DNA of 64,000 nt from Glandiceps talaboti (Eukaryota > Hemichordata > Enteropneusta > Spengelidae). A program made the translations under genes and the position numbers. Below the pieces are notes generated by a model that was not told where the DNA came from, made no database searches, and was given only the letters and a program-made list of their open reading frames with translations. Positions 1 through 12,265 of this stretch are shown here, in pieces (the stretch's first letter is position 1; the number at the start of each line of letters is the position of its first letter). Where the stretch lies: positions 1,842,501-1,906,500 of the forward strand of contig NC_135558.1 in the NCBI RefSeq assembly GCF_964340395.1, read 5' to 3'.

Positions 1-1235
<1,235 letters not shown>

Positions 1236-1592
1236 ACGCACGTGAGTGCAAGTGTAGAGTATTTAAGGTATTTGCATGAGAGCTTATAGTGTTCTCTGCA
1301 CCCATACTTTCAGAAACGTAGCGAATGAAACATTGCAAGCATGAGTGCAAATACCCCTGAGTACCTACACTGGAACTCACACAGCATGGGGTTCTGTTAT
1401 TATTACATATGTCTATCCGAAACAGCAAATTTCCCTAAAAATGATATTGTGATCGCGAACTTTCATATATATGATAAAAGATTGCGTCTTCATTTGACAT
1501 GATTTGCATGTAGGTATACAAGAATGTTTTTGGTACAAATACCACTAGCATGCATATGCACTGGTGCAAGTAATCACTGATATATGTAAATA
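1236..1592 (+). repeat. Hairpin-bearing dispersed repeat, copy 1
   Basis: This is a diverged copy of the sequence at 60935-61275, in the same orientation. Shared blocks include GGTATTTGCAT, GTGTTCTCTG, ATGAGTGCAAATACCC, CATGGGGTTCTGTTATTA and a 3' block ending CAGTGCAAGTAAT-like. Its 5' third forms an imperfect hairpin (GGTATTTGCATGAG against CATGAGTGCAAATACC). No ORF is conserved, so it is probably a non-autonomous transposable element of unknown class. Confidence 0.75.
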
Positions 1593-1737
1593 GTAGTAGA
1601 TCAACCCAATATGACCTTTAGGCTTATTTTTCAGTTATTAAAATTTATTGTCCTCAGCATAACCCAATGAAACTTAATTGTTCATAATATCATCAACACA
1701 GAACTCCTTGTAATAGACAAACTGTGTCATGTAGTAT

Positions 1738-2312
1738 TTTGATATAATAAGTTATCTACCTAACTCAATCTCATGTAATATCATAATTATTTTACCTGTA
1801 TTTGATATTGTGAAAAATTAATTTAAAAAAAAGGATTCCAGATCGAATCAAATCTCATGGTATATTTTGAGTTACATTGTCTGTATTTGATATTATTAAA
1901 AAAATTAAAAAAGTTTTCTGACTTAACTCAATCTCATATACCATATTTTGAAATATGTTGTCTTTATTTGATATTGTTAAAAATTGAAAAGGTAAACTCG
2001 ACTCAACTCGCCAATACCATATTTGAAGGCATATTTTCTGTATTTTGATACTGTGTAAAAAAAAAGTTAAAATGTTTCCTGTTTGACTCAAATCTCATGT
2101 TCCATATGTCAAGGTATAATGTTTGTCACTTTATGATATTATTGAAAATTGATAAGCTTCCCAGCTCAACTCAAATCTCCAACACCATATTTTTAGGTAC
2201 GTTTTTTGTTGTATTTTATGTTGTTCCACAAATTGCTTTCAATGTATCCCGCTTGACTCAAATTTCATGTTCCATATTTTGAGTTACATTTTGTGTATTT
2301 GATATTGTGAAG
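1738..2312. repeat. Degenerate ~80 bp tandem repeat
   Basis: About seven diverged units share the core GACTCAAATCTCATGTTCC, then CATATTTTGAG and TGTATTTGATATTGT, spaced roughly 80 bp apart (cores near 1763, 1849, 1927, 2006, 2090, 2168, 2256). It is an old minisatellite; the small ORFs across it are meaningless. Confidence 0.8.
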
Positions 2313-2465
2313 AATATTGCCATAGCTAGACATGTCAGACTTGTTGATATTTAGAACAACAGAAATGTAATCTGTATAAGACATAAATGATTTGTTGTCA
2401 TAATTTCACAATAGATGAACATACTACCTTGTCCAATTACAAAACAGATATGTTGTAGGTATATC

Positions 2466-2946
2466 CAATCTGATTAAAATCCGATGTAGTGTACACATTG
2501 CAATTTCTTTTTGGCTGTTACATTTACTGTCGTTTAGTCTTTTGTGAACGCTTGTTACGTACATATGACACAATACCATAGGTTTTCCCGTGCCACACGA
2601 GAGCGCAGAGTGAATTTACTCAACCAATGAAAATGTGTATTATAAGCCTAAACATACAGGTACAGTACTTCAGAACGCTCTGTTCAAAAAGAGCATGAGT
2701 ACAGAGTGCAGACAACGATGTTATTATTATTGTTTGGTAGCTCCGTTTCTTTATTTTCAAACGTTCAGTGTTACATTTCAAGACAGATTCTGATTGGATA
2801 CTCATTAGTACGAGATTGGGTTAGAGAAAACCTATGGTATTGTGTCAGATGTATGTAACGAGCTTTCACAAAAGAACAAACGACAGTAAACGTAACAGCC
2901 AAAAAGAAATCGCAATGTGTACACTACATCGGATTTTAATCAGAAT
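2466..2946 (+). mobile_element. Long-TIR MITE (family L), copy 1
   Basis: About 480 bp with imperfect inverted ends of about 120 bp: AATCTGATTAAAATCCGA at 2466 is mirrored by TCGGATTTTAATCAG ending near 2945, and similarity continues through CTTTTTGGCTGTTAC and CCATAGGTTTTC. The unique centre (2590-2810) holds no coding capacity. A second copy lies at 62196-62670 in the opposite orientation and matches in both the TIRs and the centre. The long TIRs suggest a foldback or DNA-transposon-derived MITE; the target duplication is not clear. Confidence 0.9.
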
Positions 2947-4348
2947 GAGATGCATCGTGAGTGGAGATTTTGTAAAACCTGAAATTATCCTGAGGGGGTA
3001 TAAAAATTGAGACCGAAATTAAGCATCAGGCTAAGAAGTGTTCCTACAATGATATTTTGGGATTATTTGGCTCGAAATTCGAAGGATAGTAATTCTTAGT
3101 GAAATCATTAGAAATTCAATTGTTCATGTACTGACTTTTTCACACAACTGAACGTACATGTAATCACAACTTCAGTTTTAAAGTTTCGTTTTAAAAAATA
3201 TGTATTTCTCTTTCTTGCTTGTGCTACAACACGATTGATGTAAAATGCAAGCTGTGCCTTGTCAGTCATCACCGGATGCTGGTTGCTGAAACATGTTCTG
3301 AAATTTCAAAGGCAACTTCTTCCATCAATGTACTTTGGCTGAAACCCCAAAATAAACAAACTTGATGCCACATGCAGCTGTTTTAATACAAGAGTGTGGA
3401 GGGAAATGGTAGAGAACCATTGCAAATTCACTTTGAAGCTCGTGTAGTATTACTATTAGTGCCAATCTGATACCAATGGAAATATGTATCCAAAATTCAT
3501 ATTTAAAAAAAAAAATTCATTATAGCGAAAAAAAAAGAAAAAAAAAAGAATTGTTTCTGGTCAGAGCGTGCAACACTTAAATTAGTCTGCAGATCCAGGG
3601 GAACACAAAAATAACCCTCCCCACTTCAGTGAAGACAACTGCAGAGCCAATCATGAACAAGCAAATGACATCTGCCCCACATACACACTTTGTCTAAAGT
3701 ATTAAATAAAAAGAACAGTAACTGTCATAAATAGTAGATATACTGACAGGTTTGTTGAGAATAAAAAAAAAAAATTCCCGTAAAGCTCAGTCAACTGTAA
3801 TGCAAAGCAGTTTCCCGCCAAAAATATGTAACCAAAATTCATATTTTTCTAAAATTAATTTCAAATAACATATCTGTATTAGATAGAAATCAGAAAGATG
3901 TTTATTATTTACTAATTGGTATCAAACTTTGGAATACATTTTTTTTGTATTGTAATGGGAAATTATAAAATGGAAACTAAGTCCGCTGTAATGTTATGAA
4001 TACTTTGATGTGACCGTTGAACCAACCCGTACACAACAAATGATAAATTGCCTTTGACAACCACTGAAGACATGTATAGCATGGCTGTACTCAAGTTCTC
4101 ATAAAGATAAACCAAACCTTAAAAACAGGTTAATTTTACTGTTGCCTTAATTTCAAGACATTAAAAAAGTTGATTATATCAGTATGTTATAGAGAGTTAT
4201 GTGTAGGTACAATTGTTACCAACCTAATTTATATATTTTTATGCTCCTTGTATTGATTCTGAGAATGAACTTTAATGTCATTAAAGTTCTAAATTTTACA
4301 TGTACGTATAAATTTTCAAATGTAGGGGAGTGGAAGGATTGAAAATGA
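2947..4348. other. Unannotated AT-rich DNA with a small perfect hairpin
   Basis: Intronic or intergenic sequence with several A-runs. A perfect 10 bp stem (GAACTTTAAT / ATTAAAGTTC) lies at 4267-4289 just upstream of the large minisatellite. No gene is seen. Confidence 0.5.
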
Positions 4349-6152
4349 AACAAAAGTGACCACCAAAGACCATAAAGTTACAGACTGTGTAACTTTAAAC
4401 AAAAGTAACTACCAAAGACCATAAAGTTACAGACTGTGTCCCTTTAAACAAAAGTAACAACCAAAGACCATAACGTTACAGACTGTGTCCCTTTAAACAA
4501 AAGTAACAACCAAAGACCATAAAGTTACAGACTGTGTCCCTTTAAACAAAAGTAACCACCAAAGACCACAATGCTACAGACTGTGTCCCTTTAAACAAAA
4601 GTGACCACCAAAGACCCCCGGCAAAGACCACGTTACCGACTGTCCCTTTAAACAAATGTAACCACCAAAGACCACAATGCTACAGACTGTGTCCCTTTAA
4701 ACAAAAGTGACCACCAAAGACCCCCGGCAAAGACCACAACGTTACCGACTGTCCCTTTAAACAAAAGTGACCACCAAAGACCATAAAGTTACAGACTGTG
4801 TCCCTTTAAACAAATGTAACCACCAAAGACCATAAAGTTACAGACTGTGTCCCTTTAAACAAAAGTGACCACCAAAGACCATAAAGTTACAGACTGTGTC
4901 CCTTTAAACAAAAGTTACCGCCAAAGACCATAAAGTTACAGACTGTGTCCCTTTAAACAAAAGTTACCGCCAAAGACCATAAAGTTACAGACTGTCCCTT
5001 TAAACAAAAGTGACCACCAAAGACCACAAAGTTACAGACTGTGTCCCTGTAAACAAAAGTAACCACCAAAGACCACAATGCTACAGACTGTCCCTTTAAA
5101 CAAAAGTGACCACCAAAGACCCCCGGCAAAGACCACAACGTTACCGACTGTCCCTTTAAACAAAAGTAACCACCAAAGACCACAATGCTACAGACTGTGT
5201 CCCTTTAAACAAAAGTGACCACCAAAGACCCCCGGCAAAGACCACAACGTTACCGACTGTCCCTTTAAACAAAAGTAACCACCAAAAACCACAATGCTAC
5301 AGACTGTGTCCCTTTAAACAAAAGTGACCACCAAAGACCCCCGGCAAAGACCACAACGTTACCGACTGTCCCTTTAAACAAAAGTAACCACCAAAGACCA
5401 CAATGCTACAGACTGTGTCCCTTTAAACAAAAGTGACCACCAAAGACCCCCGGCAAAGACCACAACGTTACCGACTGTCCCTTTAAACAAAAGTAACCAC
5501 CAAAGACCACAATGCTACAGACTGTGTCCCTTTAAACAAAAGTAACCACCAAAGACCATAAAGTTACAGACTGTGTCCCTTTAAACAAAAGTAACCACCA
5601 AAGACCACAATGCTACAGACTGTGTCCCTTTAAACAAAAGTGACCACCAAAGACCCCCGGCAAAGACCACGTTACCGACTGTCCCTTTAAACAAATGTAA
5701 CCACCAAAGACCACAATGCTACAGACTGTGTCCCTTTAAACAAAAGTAACCACCAAAGACCATAAAGTTACAGACTGTGTCCCTTTAAACAAAAGTAACC
5801 ACCAAAGACCATAAAGTTACAGACTGTGTCCCTTTAAACAAAAGTAACCACCAAAGACCACAATGCTACAGACTGTCCCTTTAAACAAAAGTGACCACCA
5901 AAGACCCCCGGCAAAGACCACAACGTTACCGACTGTCCCTTTAAACAAAAGTAACCACCAAAGACCACAATGCTACAGACTGTGTCCCTTTAAACAAAAG
6001 TGACCACCAAAGACCCCCGGCAAAGACCACAACGTTACAGACTGTCCCTTTAAACAAAAGTAACCACCAAAGACCATAAAGTTACAGACTGTGTCCCTTT
6101 AAACAAAAGTAACCACCAAAGACCACAATGCTACAGACTGTGTCCCTTTAAA
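4349..6152. repeat. 49 bp minisatellite with higher-order structure
   Basis: The basic unit is about 49 bp (CCACCAAAGACCATAAAG, TTACAGACTGTG, TCCCTTTAAACAAAAGTA). Variants differ at the AAAGTTAC / AATGCTAC position. A longer variant carries an extra CCCCCGGCAAAGACC and a TTACCGACTGTCCC end. This long variant alternates with the AATGCTAC variant through most of 5060-6060, giving a higher-order unit of roughly 110 bp. About 35 units in total. The short reverse-strand ORF at 4953-5183 is a repeat artefact. Confidence 0.97.
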
Positions 6153-6249
6153 TAACATTATACTGACACTCTAGCTTTAAACAGATGACAAACCTCGTCT
6201 TTGGGGGTGTTTTCTGGGACAGTTCTCTGTATGAATGTGACAAAAAATA

Positions 6250-7060
6250 GTCTTTTATCATGGACAAATAATCTACAAGCAAGACAAGTTGGTGTCAGCT
6301 TGACAAATTGTTTTTACCATTTGAGAAATGTTCAGTCATTGAAGTGACATTGTGTGAAGGAAACAAAACGTTATCATCATTTAGTGACAAAAATTCCACC
6401 ATCAGTGAATTTATCTGGTGTGAACGGAATAGAAACATGTATCCATTAAGGAAAGTCTTGTCCGTTAGATGAGTTGGTGCAACAAAACTAAAATGTCTGT
6501 ATTCACAGACAGATATGAATAAAAAGCAGACTTTATCTAGAATGAAAAGTCTTGTCAAAGGAGTTGGTGAGATGAAACACAACCATTAGCATTCACAGAT
6601 GAATACAAATGAATGAAAAAAAGATAATATGTCTATTTTGAAAACCTTGCCTAAAACAGTGTTAGACAAGTTGGTATGATGAAACACAAACATCTATATT
6701 TGCAGATTACTACAAACGAACAAAGCAAAAATAATAATGAAATTGCTTCTATTATGAAAAGTATTGTATATAAGGTGAGTTGGCAAGCTGAAACTAGAAT
6801 AGTCTCATTAACAAAGAAATACCATGTGACAAGTGAACGAAGCACCATGCCAAATAAGTTGGTGTTGATGAAACAAAAATATCACTCTGTATTCCCAAAG
6901 CAATATCAATAATCTTTTCATATCTACTATGAAAAACCCAGTAAACTTTTGTCTGTAACATGAGTTTATGTAATAAAACAAAACTATCCATATTTGCAAA
7001 CAAATATGAAAAAAATGAAGCAGCTTGCCAAATCAGTCTGTGTAATAAAAAAACATTTAT
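6250..7060. repeat. Degenerate ~95-105 bp tandem repeat
   Basis: Diverged repeats of a motif of the form GAGTTGGTG, GATGAAACAAAA, CTATTCACAGAC, AAATATGAATA recur near 6465, 6558, 6666, 6855, 6960 and 7035. ORFs and an exon-like stretch across it are attributed to the repeat. Confidence 0.65.
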
Positions 7061-7852
7061 TAAAAAACTCAAACATATTTGGGGGATATATTTAATGCTG
7101 ATATTCTAATTAGATGATTTTGTCTGTGAAGTGAGTAATTATACAAGACAAGACTTGTCAGAAGTTATTTTAGATGTGTTGCGATATGGGGTGATAAAAA
7201 AAAGAGTTTGTGAAATGTACACATCCTAGGGAAAGTTCATGTGAGGACGTGCCAGTGGTAGATCACTAGTCTGGAGTACCCAGCCTTATTAACAATAGAA
7301 ATGAGAATTTGAATTAAAATAATAGATTGTACAGCACTCAAAATAGATAATCAATAGATGTGTCTAGATATGATCTGTAGGAGTTTAGTTTAGAATAGAT
7401 TATACTGTATGTAGGAAAACAACTTTAATATGAATGATGGATTTAACATGTATGGAAAACCACTGTTATCATGTCATGCAGCATTAATGGTAAATTAAGA
7501 TGAAGAACCGAAGTGATGCTGGCAAATTATAACTATTTCCTCTTCCAAGATGGAGGAGGGGAACAGAGGGGTGGGGTGGGGTGGGGTGGGATGGGATGGG
7601 GTGAGGTGGAATGGGTGGGATTATCTGTTTTGTATCTTGTTAACAAGGTTGTAGAGGCCCTTACTGGCTTCCCCTCTTCCACTCACCATATGGTAATTTA
7701 TATTTTTGCAGTTCAGAAATAGAGAATATATATACATGATGGTTATTTCGCAAGATCTAAAAAAACACAAGGGACACATGCCTCTATGAAATAACATTGA
7801 ACTATTTAGGTACTCAGTGAGGTCAATATCATGATTTAATGCCAGCCCATGT
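7061..7852. other. Unannotated DNA with a G-rich tract
   Basis: No gene is seen. A GGGGT/GGGAT-rich stretch lies at 7547-7622. Confidence 0.5.
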
Positions 7853-8026
7853 CATGTGATTTGATTCTGACCAATGACAGTTTTAGTAAGAATGTTGTGT
7901 ATATATAGTGGTCATGTGATTTCATTCTGACCAATGACAGTTTTAGTAAGAATGTTGTGTATATATAGTGGTCATGTGATTTGATTCTGAACAATGACAG
8001 TTTTAGTAAGAATGTTGTGTATAGTG
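7853..8026. repeat. 60 bp tandem triplication
   Basis: Three nearly identical 60 bp units (GTGGTCATGTGATTT, GATTCTGACCAATGACAG, TTTTAGTAAGAATG) lie in perfect register. The third is truncated at its end. Their near-identity implies recent duplication. Confidence 0.97.
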
Positions 8027-8388
8027 GTTTTCAGTGTTGAAAAGAAGGTTTAATACTTTTATGGCAAAATTAAAGTAGTTATCATTTTTTTTTTGCAATA
8101 TTTTTCACTGGTAATACTAAAATACTACAATGATTACATATGATGCAATGAGCCATGCCAAATGTTGTGTATTAAAACTAATAGATACCATGTATTAAAG
8201 TTATATAAAACATAACATTGCATTTGATTTCATTTCAATATGTGACAATATCATTGTACTATTTTTGTAATCAATACCAGCTTTAAACTTTTGCTCTATT
8301 CACATATGTTCAATATTTCCACCTGACTACTTTGAAATTACTAATAACAATTGTAGTTTTATTTAGACCTCACATGATAATAATAACA
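8027..8388. other. Unannotated AT-rich DNA
   Basis: No feature is recognised between the triplication and the tail of the minus-strand SINE. Confidence 0.45.
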
Positions 8389-8750
8389 ATAATAATGTTG
8401 GTTTCTTATATAGCACTTTCCCACTCCGTTCTCAAAGCGCTTTACAATTATTACCCCTGGCTCGGATCAGAACAGCACAACGGCCCTTTAGTCTTTCTCA
8501 ACTCCCCGGGGAGCATACAATCCATTGCAGCCATTTAAGCGCATAGGATTAAAGCCTTCACATTGCAACCTACATCCTACCAGGTCCCCAGTTATACAGC
8601 TGGGTTGACTGAGGCACAGTCGTGGTTCAAATCTTGCCCAAGGACTTTAGCTACTCAGAAACAAACAGTAGGCAGCGACGGGGCTAGAACCTGCAACCTG
8701 TAGATTCCAAGCCGGTCACGCTAACCATTCACCCATCATGACTCCACATC
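8389..8750 (-). mobile_element. tRNA-derived SINE (minus strand)
   Basis: Read on the minus strand, the head is tRNA-like: a box A region (GGTGAATGGTTAGCGTG, complement of about 8714-8732) and a box B (GGTTCTAGCCC, complement of 8681-8691) sit at tRNA-like spacing. The body runs to a 3' tail with TGTAAAGCGCTTTGAGAA and GTGCTATATAAG, followed by an (ATT)n-type microsatellite. That tail is the one used by CR1/L2-type LINEs and resembles the tail of the LINE fragment at 42159. It is polymerase-III-derived in origin and would depend on a LINE for mobilisation. Confidence 0.82.
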
Positions 8751-9140
8751 ATGTCCCCTGTGTATTTAAAATATAATCCTTGCATAAGCTACAAAGCTCA
8801 GGAAACATTTGATGGTTAGCCATGTTGATAATACTAGTATGCCATTGATATTATTACATTGTTGGAGTGTTTGGTTGTTATTTCAGGTTTTTCCTGGCAG
8901 TTAATCTATTAAAAAGAACAAAATCGTAGCAGCTTCATTGAATTGAATTGAATTGAAATTTATTTCACCAGAACTTATACAGATTATACAGATATTGAAT
9001 AAATATATAGAAATGGAAGAGAGAAAAAAATATGTCTAAGGGACAAAATAAAATTCTGGTGAGGACCAAGGACAGTAGTTCTTTCTGAACTAATCGAGGT
9101 CCAAGGCCCTGACTGACATGCTTAATATAATGTATAACAA
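8751..9140. other. DNA with a possible retroelement tail
   Basis: A (TTGAA)n run at about 8935-8957, followed by TTTATTTCACCAG, resembles the reverse complement of a non-LTR element 3' tail. No coding sequence is recognised, so the assignment is tentative. Confidence 0.3.
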
Positions 9141-9700
9141 TATAGTAGTAGGGCGCAAATGTCTAGTACTAAATCTTTGAAATAAATCTACTGTCAACGT
9201 ATGACTACCTTTTGCACACCATAGAAACTGTATAGCAAAGTATGGAGCAAGTGTCTAGTACTAAATTATCTGAAATCAAGCAGAATATGACAACTTTTTG
9301 CACATAATAGGAGCTTTATCACAATATAGTAAGAGGGCGCAAACGTCTAGTACTAAATCTTTGAAATAAATCTACTGTCAACGTATGACTACCTTTTGCA
9401 CACCATAGAAACTGTATAGCAAAGTATGGAGCAAGTGTCTAGTACTAAATTATCTGAAATCAAGCAGAATATGACAACTTTTTGCACATAATAGGAGCTT
9501 TATCACAATATAGTAAGAGGGCGCAAACGTCTAGTACTAAATCTTTGAAATAAATCTATTGTCAACGTATCACTACCTTTTGCACACCATAGAAACTATA
9601 ACAAAGTATGGAGCAAGTGTCTAGTACTAAATTATCTGAAATCAAGCAGAATATGACAACTTTTTGCACATAATAGGAGCTTTATCACAGTATATATTTT
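9141..9700. repeat. 184 bp tandem repeat, three copies
   Basis: GGGCGCAAA recurs at 9151, 9335 and 9519, exactly 184 bp apart, and the units are nearly identical. Each unit contains two related halves, each with GTCTAGTACTAAAT followed by TGAAAT and CTTTTTGCACA-like blocks, so the 184-mer is itself a dimer. Confidence 0.95.
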
Positions 9701-10080
9701 ATCTATTTATTTTGTATATTTAACTTATTTAAAAAGTAGACCTTTTAACTGTAAGGCTGCTTACCAAAAGAATCCTCTAAAATATAGTAGGGACTGATCC
9801 TTGCCAGGGAGCAAGCGTCTAGTACTGAATTCTCTGAAATAAATCTGAATGGGCAATCCATCTGAAGAGCAAAATCTAACCTTTTTTTTAGACCATAGAA
9901 ACTGTGTAACAAAGTATGGTGCAAGTGTCTAGTACTAAACTCTCTGAAATAAATCTGAACTGACAGTCAAATCTAAAGAACAAAATCTAACCTTTTTTTG
10001 CACATCATAGAAGGTATATAACACTAAAATATGGATGAAATGTCTTGTACCAAATTCTATGAAATAATTCTACACACAGT
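9701..10080. repeat. Diverged relatives of the 184 bp repeat
   Basis: GTCTAGTACT and TCTGAAATAAATCTGAA blocks recur near 9810, 9930 and 10045 with CCTTTTTTTGCACATCATAG, at about 100 bp spacing. These are older half-units of the preceding array. Confidence 0.7.
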
Positions 10081-10699
10081 AGTGTTTTCGTTAACAGGAA
10101 GCAGTAAGTGCCAGAGATAAAATCTGACTTCTCCAACTATTTTACTGAGATTTTCACCAGCCGGTGTTGTGATGTGATGTTTGATAACACGATAACATAT
10201 TTCGATATAACGATAATACTGACATATTTTGAAGATAATTTTGATGGTATCAGGTGTGATATAATATTGCGGTAATAGACAGCTGAAAAACCCTGATAAC
10301 GGACGAACCAAAATTTGATAAAAAGTTCAAAATGTAGTCTGCAGTATGTTGTGTATGAATTATCATGGGAAATCCTAGCTAACAGTCAAGCCATGTAAGG
10401 ATTTTGACTAGTATCACCTCCCTTCTTGCCAAACATATCTCTGATGGTTTTTCACTTTTATAAAGCATCAGCCAGAAAGCTGGCACAAATTTTTACTGTT
10501 TTTTAAATGTAACTGCTATGAGATGATATTAATAGGATATTTATACCATGTGATTAGGCTGAAGTAGAACCACATGATCACCATATCATGAATATTGCTA
10601 TGTCTAATTTTAGGTTTGGATACACAACCATTAGTGAAATGTTAGGCAAGAGGGGAGACGATGGTTAACATCCCACATGACTTGACTCTTAAGCTAAGG
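10081..10699. other. Unannotated AT-rich DNA
   Basis: Nothing specific is recognised. Confidence 0.45.
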
Positions 10700-10796
10700 A
10701 AATCCTGGAAATATGACTTGGGTAAATCGTGGAAAAATGACTTGGGTAAATCGTGGAAAAATGACTTGGGTAAATCGTGGAAAAATGACTTGGGTC
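10700..10796. repeat. 24 bp tandem repeat, four copies
   Basis: Units of the form AAATCGTGGAAAAATGAC plus TTGGGT. The last three are identical. Confidence 0.95.
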
Positions 10797-11534
10797 TGTG
10801 ACTGACTGGGGATTTGAATTGTGTAATTTGACCTACTTTATATAGTGCCCTCAGCAAAACCACTTTGTAAAGCAGTTTTTAACTTTAGTTCTCAAACTCA
10901 GTTGTGAACATGTAGATATGTTACCCCCCTCCCCCCTCCCCCTCCCCCTCCCCAGCTTATCAGAGGGACTCTAAAATCATTGCCCCAAAACACTTATAAT
11001 TATTGAATAATCATATACATGAACATATCAATACTAAAATATTAAACTTCAGTATCATGTAATTTACATAATCATATCTTATAGGGTATCGTGGCATAAC
11101 AAAAAAACTGTGTCCAGTGAGGATTTGTAACACCCGGTCAAAAAAAAAAACACACCAAAGGGGTCAAATGTCCCAAAATTGTGTACATTTGTTAAACAAA
11201 ACTTTGCTACCATTCCTCAAAACATTTGAATATATCTTAATAGATCTTATCGTTTGGATTTTGAACTGTGAAATTGAAATTGTGAAATGGGAATAATTCC
11301 TTTCGTGACCATAGAAACTGATTAAATATGGTCCCATTGCTGAAATCAACAACTTTTGAATAGTGTTTATAGTGCATGGTTGTGGTGAACAGAGATACAT
11401 GATTTAAGAATTGACATATTATAGCACAGGAAGGGCTGAAGTTTAACTTCTAATACTTTGCAGTCACTGATTTAGACAAGTAAACTATTCCAGCTATATT
11501 TTTCTATTGATTTCCATTGTTTTGTTCTTATAGA
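10797..11534. other. Unannotated AT-rich DNA with a CT tract
   Basis: A C-rich CCCCTCCCC tract lies at 10925-10953. No gene is seen. Confidence 0.45.
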
Positions 11535-12265
11535 CTACCACATTATAATTTGGTAGTCTAGATACAATGTTTAGTTGTCTATGTGTCCTGGACTACTGCT
11601 AATTTGGTAGTCTAGATACAATGTTTAGTAGTCTATGTGCCCTGGACTACTGCTAATTTGGTAGTCTAGATACAATGTTAAGTTGTCTATGTGTCCTGGA
11701 CTACTGCTAATTTGGTAGTCTAGATACAATGTTAAGTTGTCTATGTGCCCTGGACTACTGCTAATTTGGTAGTCTAGATACAATGTTTAGTAGTCTATGT
11801 GCCCTGGACTACTACTAATTTGGTAGTCTAGATACAGTGTTAAGTAGTCTATGTGTCCTGGACTACTGCTAATTTGGTAGTCTAGATACAATGTTTAGTA
11901 GTCTATGTGCCCTGGACTACTGCTAATTTGGTAGTCTAGATACAATGTTAAGTTGTCTATGTGTCCTGGACGAATGCTAATTTGGTAGTCTAGATACAAT
12001 GTTTAGTAGTCTATAGTCCTGGACTACCACTAATTTGGTTGTATTGTTTAGTGGTCTGTGTGTCCTGGACGAATGGTAATTTGGTAGCCAATATATAATG
12101 TGCAGGTTGCCCATACATCCTGGACTACTGCTAATTTTCTAGTCTTGTTTAGTAGTCTGTGTCCAGGACTAGCACTAATTTGGTAGTCTTCTTGTATCCT
12201 GGACTACTGCCAATTTGGTAGTCAATATATAATGTTAGTAGTCTATGTGTCCTGGACTACACTAT
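11535..12265. repeat. 54 bp minisatellite with internal dyad
   Basis: About 13 units of 54 bp (GGACTACTGCTAATTT, GGTAGTCTAGATACAATG, TTTAGTAGTCTATG). Each unit contains the inverted pair GACTAC / GTAGTC, so single strands could fold. The first seven or eight units are well conserved; units after about 12000 are degenerate. Confidence 0.96.

Noticed and set aside
4349-6152. CRISPR-like regular repeats
   Set aside because: Units are contiguous with no unique spacers, the period equals the repeat, and the context is an animal genome. The same applies to the other minisatellites.
6706-6773. Exon-like stretch with TTTGCAG acceptor and AAG|GTGAGT donor
   Set aside because: It sits in a degenerate ~100 bp tandem repeat whose other units carry similar sequence; the peptide is low complexity.
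7240-7285. tRNA-like box A motif (CCAGTGGTAGATCACTAG)
   Set aside because: No box B at the proper distance and no repeat copy elsewhere in the window.
10057-10311. 84 aa minus-strand ORF
   Set aside because: No domain-like sequence, no splice context, AT-driven composition.
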